From Apiospora phragmitis (lineage: Eukaryota > Ascomycota > Sordariomycetes > Amphisphaeriales > Apiosporaceae): a DNA stretch of 64,000 nt. The notes under the pieces are model-generated. The model did not search any database and had not been told where the DNA came from. It saw nothing but the letters and a program-made list of their open reading frames with translations. The stretch spans positions 2,232,001-2,296,000 of the forward strand of contig JAQQWL010000004.1 of NCBI GenBank assembly GCA_038363925.1. The letters run 5' to 3'. Shown here piece by piece: positions 23,796-35,662 of this stretch; the stretch's first letter is position 1, and each line of letters begins with the position of its first letter. Both the position numbers and the translations under genes were made by a program.

Positions 23796-25124
23796 GATGA
23801 GACGACTTGAGAGATTGAAATTGACATCTTGAAACGACACCAACCTTCAAAACAAAGTCAACAATGCCGCCAACAATTTGAGTTCATGGGCCTGAGCGAA
23901 TGCATGTCAGCTAACATGGGGCCCGTAAATTACCTAATGGGACCGGGTGAGTGGGCGCGCCCGTGTCACTGAAGGCTCCTGTCAAGGCCAACTCTATTGC
24001 CCTAGCGCTCCCTGTCCGAGGGTATGTCAGAAAGGCCACAGAGGAACGAGCAAAGGGAGGGTGGCGCCGCTGTCAAAAAGAATAAAACGTATTTTGGACG
24101 GATAGCTACGAGCGTGCACTTCAGAGTTGTATATACCCAATAGCTGATAGCGAACGATGAGATGACTCCCTTGAATGGGAGGTCCGTGGACACACATAAA
24201 ACTTGTCCAGTTGCCACTCAAGTACTCCGTACGTGCATTAGCAAAGTGATCGACAGACCAGGCCAAGACGCATTACAGGTTCTTGTTGAACGTCTAAATG
24301 GGCATGTCCAAGTATATGGATAGCCTCAAAAGTATACAGGTTTCGTTCTAGTATATACACTTCGGGTCACGACGATAGGGTCTTTATGGATATTGTTCAT
24401 TGATCTCTTCATTTTTTTTTAGTTTGTTTAGTTTGGTAACTCCAGACTGGACCTCTCTGACATATATCAGAGTGAAAAGCCAAGGTTGATTGTAGCCCGC
24501 ACATAATGGTGTCATTCGCGCGGACTCTTCCGTGTTTGTTCGAGGGCACATTCCTGCGCGCTTCCTCTCTCCTGCGCAATCAACGCAATCAACAGGAAAC
24601 AGAAAGAAGAAAATGAAACCCGTAGTAGTTCGGTATGGGGAAAAACAACAAAGGTTATATATATACAGGGCACGAGTTTCCACCCCCACAGACAGCTTTC
24701 TTCCCCCGTATCTGTGATTCCGTAGCCCACCCGCTCTGTGCGCGCCTGTTCGGCAGCCGCCGGTCTATCAAAATTCGAATTTTGGTATCCTCGTATATGA
24801 AATGAAGAAGTATGATCGTCCCAACACGTACTTAAAAAGGTAAAAAGAGTAGTACTTCCAAATATGAAAAGAAAAGAAGTTGTTGAAAAAAAAAGAGCAA
24901 AAAAGCCGAAGATGCCGAGCCGGTTAGGCCTCCGGCCAACACACACGCCCAGATAAAACATAGAAACTCCAGGAGTCTAGCTCAAGATGCCGAGATCAAA
25001 CCAACCCGCTAAGAACCCTAATGCCGACCTCGCTCATGAAGACTATCATAAACCTTCAAACGAAGAAGAGGCGTATATCTCATAATGCAATACCGCTAAT
25101 AATAGGAAAAAGTCGCCAAGGTTT
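23796..25124. other. Convergent faf1/ste12 3' flanks
   Basis: 1.3 kb between converging stops with no gene. It is fairly A/T-rich, especially 24400-25100, which fits 3' UTRs. A 16-bp perfect palindrome CAAAATTCGAATTTTG is at 24769-24784. Confidence 0.5.
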
Positions 25125-27566
25125 TTACATCATGGCGCCCGTCGGCGTGCTCATGGTCATGGGCATGCTGAGGGTCTGAAGGCTGTTGAATGCAGGCGCG
25201 TGAGACATGTTCGTGCTCGTCGGCATGCTGGTGGCCGGATCATGTGCGACCGAGTTGAGCGAGGCAGGGATGTAGCCGGCGTCCGAGTTGGGCGAGGCCT
25301 CCTCGAGGGAACCGAGCTGGTCCTCGCCGGAGTACTCCTCCTCGTCCTCGCCCGAGAGGTTGAAGCTGCCCTCACCGCCCTCACCGCGATCATGGGTTCG
25401 CTTGTGTCTGTAAAGGCCCAAGTGTTAGTCCAGGTACAATGTGAATAAAATTGCTGCTTCCTGTGATTGATGCTTTTGCTGCTGTGTCTCTTGTGTTGTG
25501 GCTTGGGTTGACGCTCTGGTATCTGTCTCGCTCGTCGTTTTCGCACAATACATTGTAACTCATCACAGGAAGCAAGCGTACAAATGAAAAAGAGCAACAA
25601 GGAAAAGTATGGAGCATACTGTGCTAGGTTGTCTGATCGGGAGAATGCCTTGCTACAATATGGGCAGATGTAGGGTCTTTCTTGGGTATGTGTTCTCACG
25701 TGTCTAGATATAATGGTCAGATACATGCGCGGCGCATCACACACATGACATAGTAAAAAGCAAAAGGTTGGTCTTACCGCTTCAGGTGCTCTAGGCGCTT
25801 GAAGAGGCGTCCGCACGTCGGGATCGGGCAAGAATGCGACTTCTGGGGGTACGGGCCAAGCTCCATAACGGTAGCCGAGCGAGCGCGTCGAACCGCACCG
25901 CCGTGACCCCCGTGGCTCGCATGCATTGCCCGTTCACCGTGCATGTCATCGTGGCCCATGTGGACGTATTCCTGGTGTTGCAAAGACATGGGGTTCATGG
26001 CAGGGCTGCCCTCAACCGTAGACAGGGGAGTTCCGTGTCGGGACATGTCGACCATGTCCTTGTGGTGATGTTGGCTGTGGACAGAGACTCCCGAGTTGCT
26101 GTAGGACAGGCCGGGCGGCGAGTTCTCGTTCTCATCGCCCTCTGCGACAGGTCCTACCGAGGTAGAAACGGACCTCCTCAGGTCCGAAGGACGGTGAGCG
26201 GCGGCCTGTGCCTGTGCAGTGGCCGCAGCAATGGCCGACATGGAAGGGGGGATCGACGATCGCCGCCTCCTCTGCTTGTAGGTAGGAGAACCCTCAATAA
26301 CGGAGTAGACGTTGTTAGCGCCATAGGCTCGTGAGAACTGGGGGCCAGCCAGGTTGGAAGGTGGCAGCTGAATCATGCCGTTGAGACCGTTGACTCCAGC
26401 CATGTGATCGGGAATAGCAGTGTAGAGACCGGTCTCTTCGTTGGCAATGTAGGCAGGCTCGGCGCCCATGCCCAGAGCTTGCTGGGGTGGGGTGATGGGC
26501 TCGAACGAGATACCGCGGTTGCTGTAGTCCTCGTAGTGAGATGAGACGAACGACGGCGCGGGCGAGTACTCGAGACCGTAAGCCGGCATGGAAGCATGGC
26601 GCTGGTGATTCTGGATCGGCACACCATTCTGGTTGTATTGCATACGCGCGTAGTCAGGCTCTCGCTTAACCACCTGCTGAACTTGAGGGGGCATCTGGGG
26701 GGCCATGGCCATGGTTTGGTACTGGACCATGGCTTCCATCCGTCGGATAAAGGGGCCATCGTCTGGGGCATCATTTGCGGCGGGGGCATCGAGTCCATGG
26801 CCCTCATCACTGGTGATGGGGCCTGCGACTGAGGAAAAGACACCTGCTGGGCATTGAAGGAGGAAGAGTTGGCTTGCTGGGCCTTTGTGAGCTGCTCGTA
26901 CAAAGACTGCGAAGAATCGTACTGGAAGGACAGCGCAGGTTCGCTGACGGCCATGGTGGTGGCCTCTTGTCCCATCTTCTCGCGCTTCAGGTCGCGTTCT
27001 AAGGCATCGAGGAAAAGGCGGTCGTGTGGTACGCTATACCAGTAGAACACCTTTTGCTTCTTTTGTGTGCGTATGCAGTTGTTCTTGTACAGGAAGTCCA
27101 AGAAGGGGCTCTTGGGCTCCTCGAGCGACGCGTCTGTTCCCGACTTCAGATTCCGGAGATCTGAGAAAATACCCTCCTCAAACTTCTTTGAGTTCTTGAC
27201 CGGGCGACCGAAGGCCTGGAAACGGAAGGAGAGGCACCGAACGATGTCGGTTCCGGAGATGTGGAACAGGTTGTTCCATAGCACGCAGGACACATACTCG
27301 CCGGTGGGGAGAAGGAATCGCCGAATGTATTGATCGGGTTGCCAATCGACAGGGGCCGAGATCAGGAAGTATTTGACTATTGAAGCTGTGTAAGCATGGA
27401 GCTACATAGGAGTTAATCGCGTCGCTCAGAGGGCACACTCACGGTTATCGACTTGTTGCAGGGCTACTTGAGCATCGTGTGGTAATGCTTGCTGAGCCTC
27501 GGTGCTCAACATGAACGTCTCTGGTTTTTGCGGTGCGGCGGCCATAGCTGCCTGTTGTGTGTACAT
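25125..27566 (-). CDS. ste12: Ste12 transcription factor (homeodomain-like STE plus two C2H2 fingers)
   Basis: Nuclear regulator downstream of the Fus3/Kss1-type MAP kinase; in filamentous fungi it controls mating, invasive growth and infection structures. Exons in transcript order: 27566-27443, 27376-25778, 25703-25620 and 25407-25125. I place the start at 27566 ([18 protein letters not shown]), seven codons upstream of a second in-frame ATG at 27545, because relatives also begin with a MY-type leader. The STE DNA-binding domain covers about residues 40-170 ([35 protein letters not shown]). C2H2 fingers are at about 556-607, and introns interrupt the finger region at the same points as in relatives. 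One base is missing at G4 26765-26768: restoring it joins PPPQMMP to [16 protein letters not shown] and gives 696 residues. Confidence 0.95.
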
Positions 27567-30137
27567 AATCCGTACTAGCACAGCAGCAGAGTAACGGGGA
27601 AAAAGGAGCCCAGTCGTCTTATACAGCGTTTTTCGGGTTGCCGAGGAATGCGATGAGAATCGATACAGGCGTCAAACAATTATTAGGTGGACAAAAAAGG
27701 AGTCACGGAAACAGCGCCAATAACGCGTAACAGATGCCACTGAACGTTGCTGTCAATGGGAAGCTCCGAGGCGCTGCCTTTGTGGGGTTGGAGCGGGCGC
27801 TGGTAGAGTTTCGGTGGTGTTGATAGACTGCTGCTAATATTTTGTGAGTTGGTGTTAACTTCAGTCGAGTCCAGCCCGCCGGGATGTATTTTGCACGAGA
27901 GTACTGATGCACCGATTTGCCTCAAGCGAATGGTAAGGCGCAGTCAGTGGAAACCTTCAAGGTCCAAGAGTCGTCGTGGGTGGAAAAAAGACGGGAGGTC
28001 CCAAAGGTCCTATACAAGTCTTCGTCGTCTCGATGCGACTATGCGTCGAGCTATTATGACGGGAGGGGCTGCAGGACGTAGACGTGCGTCGTGAGAGTGT
28101 GGATGCAAGCAAGTGCACACTGGAAAGTGGACGACCAGAAGTTGGATCTCTCCCAAGGACTCGTCTATAGCGACAATCAACAACGATCTGCGTCTGATGA
28201 GTGGTGCCGAGTAAAATCGGGGGGAAGGTGATTCGTTGTGCTGTTGAGAATAGAAACGTCTCAAGATGGGCTGAGTGGTGCAGAGTGCGTGGCTCTTGGA
28301 AGGATGTAATTAGAGGCCTACAACACAGGAGACGGGGAGGGGGGGGAGAGGGGTGAAAAAGAAAAAGAGAGCAATGTCTCGAGAGAAGTTCTTGCGAAGG
28401 TTCAAGAAGAAGCAGAACTAGAAGAAGGGTCAAGACGGAGAAGTAGGACGACCCGGGCTGTTTAATGATTTCCCACACGGACTGGTACTCTGAACTGGCC
28501 GAGTGGAAGAGAGATATGGGGTGGGAACTTGAACCGGGGTGGTCAGAGGAAGAGGGCAGGTAAGGTAGTGGGAGACAAGAGACAAGAGAGTGCTGCCGTA
28601 TGCGCGTGTGTGTCTAAGTACCAGCCAGCATCTGCAGCGAGCGAGTTGAGTTGCGCGAAGCAGACGGAAAGCTGTATGGGGCCGGCCAATCCAGCGTCAG
28701 TCAGTACCTGCGATTCGGCAGGGAGTCTGGTGTGAAAGCCATGAATTGCAGTGAGAATTGATGGGTGGATGGGATGAGCTGAAGGGGACCCGGTACTGCA
28801 GCGAGTAAGTACAGGCGCGTTGATCCCCCGGCGAAAAGGTACCTCCAGTCTACAGTCTAGAGCCGAAGTACCGCTAGGAAAAGCAAGCCACGCGTAGTAG
28901 ACTCGCTCTCTGCATCCCGATTAGTCTAAGGGTTGGGGGGGCAGGAGGAGAGGGTCCAGTAATTGTTGTCGAACGAGAGAAATGATTGAATGGGTGGCAC
29001 GGAGCAGCTGGCGGTTGAAGTAACGGCGGCAGGGGGGTGCCTGAGTGGAAGAGAGGGTAAAAAAAGGTACACTAGAACAAGAGGGCCAGGGATGATGGCC
29101 CAAAAGAGCGAAGCGCCGACTAGCATTTCTTCCTGTCTTCTACTGTACCTCCTCCACCAGCATCTCGCCTGGCCTGTCTGGCGGGGCCCGGCCTGCATCG
29201 CATCGCATCGTTGATGGACTTTCAGGGAAGCCTGTCCCTGGGACCCCCTGCCACTGCGCAACCTCTTCTTCTCCATCGTGCGTCTGCTTCCCACTGGCCA
29301 CGATGGGGGGAGGGAAATCGGGCCAGTGTGTTTCCTGTAGTACCAGACAACAGAGAGTACCTCTGTCTCTGTCTGTCTCTCCCCATTTGGGGATCCAGGC
29401 AAGCCATGTACCTGGCCAGCGTTGCAAGCAACTGAACAAAGGTGGGATGGGAGGTAACTGTGGCAGGGTGCTGTTGATATGAGATAATGAGACCGAGGGC
29501 GTACACACAGCCTGAAAACGAGACAGAGCGGAAGTTACTATGCAAATTCAGCTATAGTATGTAGCTATAGGCAGAGAGTTGAGTGGCATGTGTACAGTCC
29601 CATCCTTCAGTCCAAAGTACATCCGTCCTGTACGTATGTATGTAGGCCACACACGAGCACAACATGCAGGCAAAGATTGGCAGAAGAAAGAAATAAGGTA
29701 CGGGTACGCATAAGAGGACAATGCTCACATTTTCTCCATGTTACGGATGCAAAATGATAGGTAGAAATCCTGGGGGTCCACTGCCCTGATCTCGAGAGCT
29801 TCATTGCCTGTCGAGCAGCCAGCTTACTGCATGTATGTACTGATGAGCCAGCCAGCGATGCCAACTCACATGAGTTAAGCAGGAAATGTCAGAATAAGAC
29901 GGCACTAAGCATGCGGAGGGTCGGCTAATCAACGTGCATCTTGCGCCTACATTGTCTCTCGCTTCAACATGTTGCTTTCTTGCCTTAATTGCTTTTGCGG
30001 TGCAAGTGCCCGCTACCAGTCTTACTTGGGCGAGAGAGCGCTCCCTCCAGGTTATTGTTATGTTGGTCCAAATTTAGAGACTCTTGTTCAACCTTGCAGG
30101 CAGCTTGTATGCGCGGAGCATCTATCTGGCTGGCTTA

Positions 30138-30194
30138 CTTTTTCTCTCCTTCTCTCTCCCCCCCTCCTTCTCTCTCTCCCCCTCCTTCTCTTGT
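30138..30194. repeat. Pyrimidine tract with repeated CT-rich units
   Basis: Imperfect tandem copies of a CTCCTTCTCTCT-type unit, purely C and T on plus. Confidence 0.75.
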
Positions 30195-33100
30195 GCGCGC
30201 CCATCGGGCTCGTGGTGTACAGGACATGATGTGCGTAGTACTTACACGACTGTACTCCGCTCCCAATGGAAACCGAGAGAAGAGGAAAAACATCAACACA
30301 AGATCAGGTGACAAGGATTATGACTTCTCATGCTACCTCCGTGGAGCAACTCTCAGGAACCAATTCTCCTTGCAGTATAGGCAGGTATGGAAGGACCGCC
30401 TATGGACTCCCTCTCACGGGCCTCCTGAGTAGAGTCCCCGGTAGCGATGTCAGTCGGGCAATCAGGTATTAGCATGCCTTGTATACTGATGAACAGCAGT
30501 GATCACGCCGCCGTCCTCTGTGTCCGTGTCTTGCATATTCATACCTAATAAGAGTGCTGTAACCTTGGTAAAATGATAGTCCCGCGCGAACTGTTACCTC
30601 ACCTGCCAGCACATGCACGGCTGCTTTTTCCCTTTTTTTGAAGGGAACAAGATTAAGCGTCTTAATGCGCACTTCAGGGTCTACTACATCTGAAGACCGT
30701 TTGTCGGTAATTGGAAACGCATGGACTTGGCTTTTCATGGGATCTCTGGATTCTATACAGTAAGGCATTGGCGTATCGCTTTCTCACCAGTTTTTTGGCT
30801 AGGTTTAGAGTTTTCGGGGCCCAGCCAGTGGCCCTATCTCACGCATTCACCACCTCCCCGGAGTCGTGACCAAGGGGTTCCGGGACCTGTCGCCGGGAAA
30901 CACTTTCGTCTCCATTTGAGCATAGACAGCCCCTATGTAAAGGCGGCAAGTAGATTTCGGCAGGAACGCGGTACAATGACATGGGTCTGGCAACTCTCTC
31001 AGGCTGCTCCGTCCCACTCTCCCTGTTTTCCCTACTAATGTAGGTACGACCTTCCCGTTGAGCCACGTCCGTTCGACGTTATCTGTCTGTATCTACCTAT
31101 GCGACTTCGCTCTGTCTCCGATATTTGCGGTGAGCGAGCATCTCAACAAGTAATGTTAAGAATAGCGTCGGTATTTCCTAGTTTGTGTACTAACTAATAG
31201 CTGTGTCCTTCGTGCAGTTGTCTATCGAGGGTATTCGTCGATAGTACTAGCCATATGTAATCTTGGATAACCCAATAGGTCGGCAAAACCATCGCGCTAC
31301 CGGCGGTAATGTCCGTCCCGGGACCACACGTACGACTTCCATGTTTACACATTTCCCAATGGCGACCATAATCTGACTATGCCATCCGCCCTAAGTCAAC
31401 AAAATAAAGCACCAAGTCAGTCGTATAGTCACTGGGCGATCTACGTTTCTAAATGTATATGTAGGCACCATTCTTCAGAGTTACGGGGAAACGTATGGGT
31501 AATTCAAGATTGCCTGAGTCTTGCCGTTCGGTAGGGGGGTAACCGACGGACCACATTAATCTCCGTCTGCAGGAACATGGCGCTGAAGCTCCAAATCTCC
31601 AGGCTGCGGGCGTACTGCATACTACAAAGAGTAGGTCGGTGGCTCTGCCGAGCAATCGACGATGTAATGGAAGCATCATGCTGGGAGCCTACAAATCTTG
31701 CAGTTTTGGTGTTTTGGAATCGGCCCTCTATCGTGAGGCGAACAGGCACATCCAAGCCTGGACAGTATTCTCCCCGAGTCAAAGTATCAGCGAAGGTGCC
31801 GTATCCTTCAATGTGGCAAGCAGGCATGCCGTATATCGGCAAAGATTACGAGATCTCTAACGCATGATTTTTGCTCATGAATCAGTGAGCCGGTATCCAG
31901 CTGTCATCGTCACTGGGGCTGACAGCTTGGTGAGTATTATCGATTAGGTATACTACTACAGCAAAATCTCTGCATACTCCAGCAGGGCTTACAGCGTAGG
32001 TGGGAAATGCCAGTGCTTTTCCTCGCCGCTTTAAGTTCCCAGAGACGAATATAACTACCAGTGTCAAGTACACAAATACGCACGAGGGGAGAAAGACCAA
32101 TGGTTCCTGGATGCTTTGTTTTCCAGATGAGTTCTACCCGACCTGCCATCCTTGTTTCTCGCTACAAGCAGCATGGGAGCATGGGGGGTCCCATGCCATG
32201 GCTCGGACCCTAAAAGTCATTGGCAAGCGGCATCCTGTGGCTTCTCATGAGACCCTGTCAATGTGAAACAAGCCTGGCGCAATGCCTCAGAAAGCAGCTA
32301 GTTTCCAGATATCGGCGCTAATAAGCTCTTGCCAGGTATTCTGGCGTCCATGTCCGTGTCCCCCAGCCATCCCATCCATTCCTTGAATGCGACTAGTAGC
32401 ACCATACAACGGGAGGACGCGCATATTCCCTACATGTTCCCACGATGATGGACCGCACACTCCGCCAAGCTGCGTCCGAGTCAGTTATGGGCGGCGGGCC
32501 ATACACTGATCGGCTTTTGCATGGTACCATACGAGACTCATGGCGGCTGGCGATGATGGAAGCTTGCAGTCCGTAGCCAGGCACACTGTCTGTTCCATTC
32601 GGCTGGCAATGGTGAATATGATTTCTAATAAGTGGCTTCCCTCAGATTAACGACATGATGTACCAAAGACTGGTCTGTCAATATGACAAGACGAGTCATA
32701 ATGATAAATGCGCTACTGCACAGAGTCAATGCGAGAAGAAGAACAAACCAAACAGCCGGCCAGGCTTGGTATCTAGTGGTCACGCAATTCCAGTTGCTCA
32801 GCAGCTTTCTTTTTTCATGCAAGCCTGTTCGTTGTAACATTGATCCAAATATGAGCTACTAGTAGGAGAGGCGTTCAACGTTCAACGGTAGCCACTACTT
32901 TCGAGTGTTTCTCTTAGCACGTATTTTGCTTTTTCTCGCGACGACTTTCATCAATGCAATCCCATTGGTACAATTTTCCTGGTTCAAAGTGCCCCTAAGA
33001 TAAGTAGAATGAGGTACCTATCTGCCTATCCAGGTATTGCACGCCCGAGGATTGACGTATGCGGGGTACAGCTATGGCTACCGTACGAGAAGTGCGATAT

Positions 33101-34333
33101 GTATTCAAATAGAAGTTCTATTTTCGCTTTCTCCTGATGACGGAAATGATACAATCCGCCCAGTGCCGGTTGCTACGGGGAACCTATTCCGAGTTCCAAA
33201 ATCAGGTGATGATTTTCTGACAGGTCAAAGCTGCAAACTTGCTTCTAACCCACAGGTGACGGCTGATGCTCGCAGCTCGCAGCTCGAGAAGGGAAAGCAA
33301 AAAACAACCGCATCAGAAGAGAATGGGGCCGAGGACGCCGGAGCTTGACATCACCAGAGCGGCGGCAGACGTGCGCCGCCCTGCCGTAAGGGGAGCAGCG
33401 CAGAGGAGGACCTGTTTGATCATCATAACCAGCATATTCCGAAACTTGAAACCAGATGGCGATGACATCGCGCGTTGGCGCGAACTGGCTAAGGGGGTTA
33501 CGTTGTAGGGAGAGAAGTCAAGACAAGAGCAAAAAAGTGCACAAGCCAGCCTCAACTTGGACCACATCTACTTCGCTTGCCTGATCGTCCCGCCACCCTT
33601 GCATGAACTTCTCGATCTGGTGTTCAATGCTCGTAAGTCTGGGAACAAGGCTGTCCCTTTTACTTCCGAACTCTCTTCATTCCTTCTTTACTGAGAGGGA
33701 AGACGTATTGTGGCATGCGCACACATGAAGAGTGGGATGGACTGCTGCAACCATGCCGCTTCGTGTTCTTTTGATGACGAGCTTTGGCAAGGGAGCTAGG
33801 CAGCCAAGCTGAGCAAGGTAACATCGTCGCGTACTGCAAAACTCCTCCGCAATTTCACCAAGACTGTCGGTCTGCGAAACCTCATCGGCAGTGAGGGTGT
33901 TGCTGTTTTTGTTTCCCCCACTCTATTACTACTAGCATGGCCCGCATCAATCCGCTACATGCCATTCGCTTGTAACCTAGGGAAGTTCAGGGAGGAACAT
34001 TTATCCCGTACCTAATAATAAGATAACTGTACACGTTGCGACACACAAACGCGTATATCGTGTAAGTAGGTAGGTAGCCAAAATCCTGCCAGGTACGGAT
34101 TGATTTCGCAGTCGCGGAGAACAGCCATTGGGTTGTTTCACAACAGCCATGGCTTAAGAACAAACCTCCCATTCGGCTCCTCACTGTTGCCATTCTAGAA
34201 GTCACTGTGCTGTGTTTCTTGGTACGAGATGCTTATCCGTCTCGTACGACAGAAGACGCCATGGAACAAAAAAGACCCTCCGGCGTTACGCTTGATAAAT
34301 TTGACCAGCTGGCGATTGAATTCGCTATCAAAC

Positions 34334-34354
34334 CAATCAATCAATCAATCAATC
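34334..34354. repeat. Tetranucleotide repeat (CAAT)5
   Basis: Five consecutive CAAT units in non-coding sequence. Confidence 0.9.
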
Positions 34355-35390
34355 CGTCGCTATGCAAAAGACAAAGACAAAAACCCGCTTGCCCGCCTCC
34401 CCAAAGCTGTCATCCCAATTAAACATGCTGCTAGCGCCCTTGAGGTCGGATATCACTGAAGTGTCTTGTTTCACATCAGCTTTTTCCCGCCGACGCTCAC
34501 TAAGCTTAAATTTCTGGTCTCATTGACTTTCTGGTGCTATTTCTGCGGCAGCCAATGAGGCTTCTGGGGAGCTGCGTATCGCTTGCGCCGTCGGACAAGG
34601 AGAGCTCCTCAGGCCGGTGATTGGCTGCGTCAGATTTCGATTTTTCCTTTTTCCACTCCCCTCGGCCGCATCAACCAAAATACCTTGGGCATGTGTGGAT
34701 GACAACGCACGCCATAAATAGAATACATGCCTACCTGGCCCAGCCATTTCCACATTCTTCAACAAGCGGCCAGTTCCATACATATCGATTCGATCCAGGC
34801 GTCTCTGCACGCAACTGGCCGCCTTCCCCAAGACCTGCTTTCCCGCTACTCGGCCGCATGCTTGATGACCTGGCGGCTCTATAGCGAGCACATTAGCCAC
34901 ATCATTGTCAACATTGGACGAGAGGCAGAGGCAGAGAATGCACGCGCCAGAGTGGTCACGGGCATACTTCAGAGTCTCCATTCGCCATGCAGACGATTGG
35001 ACGTAACGTGAATTCTCCAAGTTCCAGCCCCATGACCGAGGAGGGGAACAGATGGGAAAGTGGTCCGCCATCGCCAATCAAGATCGAAGTCATTAGATCT
35101 GCATTAATTCAATTCTCGCAGATGTGCTGCAGCCAGTAGTACGGGTAGAGCTCAAAGCTTATTCGTTCCAACCTATTGTTGTCGAAGTTGGCAATGGCAT
35201 CAATGTGCGATATCGCAAAGTTTGAGTTGCCATCATGGCGGCGCTTGCCCGCCTCCTTGACCCCGTTCCGCTGTCACGATCGTTATTGGGTTCAATGACA
35301 TTAGCAGACTACGGTTTCAGAATCTTGAGGCTCTTCTCGTTCAGAATTGGAATACCGAGTTTCGTCCCGTCCCATCGAACCGGTACAGTA

Positions 35391-35662
35391 CGGAGGTCGC
35401 CTTCAAAAGTCTGTTCGCCCCTCCTTGTCGCCAAGTTTCCTGGCACAGCTGCTGACCAGCTGTCGCTATACCGTGAAAGTTAACGTGCTTAAACGGAGCA
35501 GGACAGGGATTAGTGACCCAATCAAAATCATACATTTAGGGAATAAACTATTCAAAACGGTATCCCGGGGTACAGCATCGCGTAAACGACGGATTGCCAG
35601 CTGACGAGACAGTCTTGGCGACAAGGGGGGGGGCGCGAACAGACTTTTGAAGGCGACCTCCG
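35391..35662. mobile_element. MITE-like element with ~45-bp terminal inverted repeats and TA duplication
   Basis: The left end reads CGGAGGTCGCCTTCAAAAG and the right end is its reverse complement; the outer 28 bases match perfectly. After a C-run of differing length, a second block TTGTCGCCAAG also matches. Arms are about 35391-35435 and 35614-35662. Both ends are flanked by TA (35389-35390 and 35663-35664), the usual target duplication of Tc1/mariner/pogo-type elements. The 272-bp body has no coding frame, so it would be non-autonomous. The right arm includes a G9 run (35625-35633). No second copy is visible in the window. Confidence 0.75.

Noticed and set aside
31504..31842. 112-codon open frame on minus, with overlapping frames on plus
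   Set aside because: No recognised pattern, no leader or promoter features, and several open frames overlap on both strands, as expected by chance in GC-balanced DNA.
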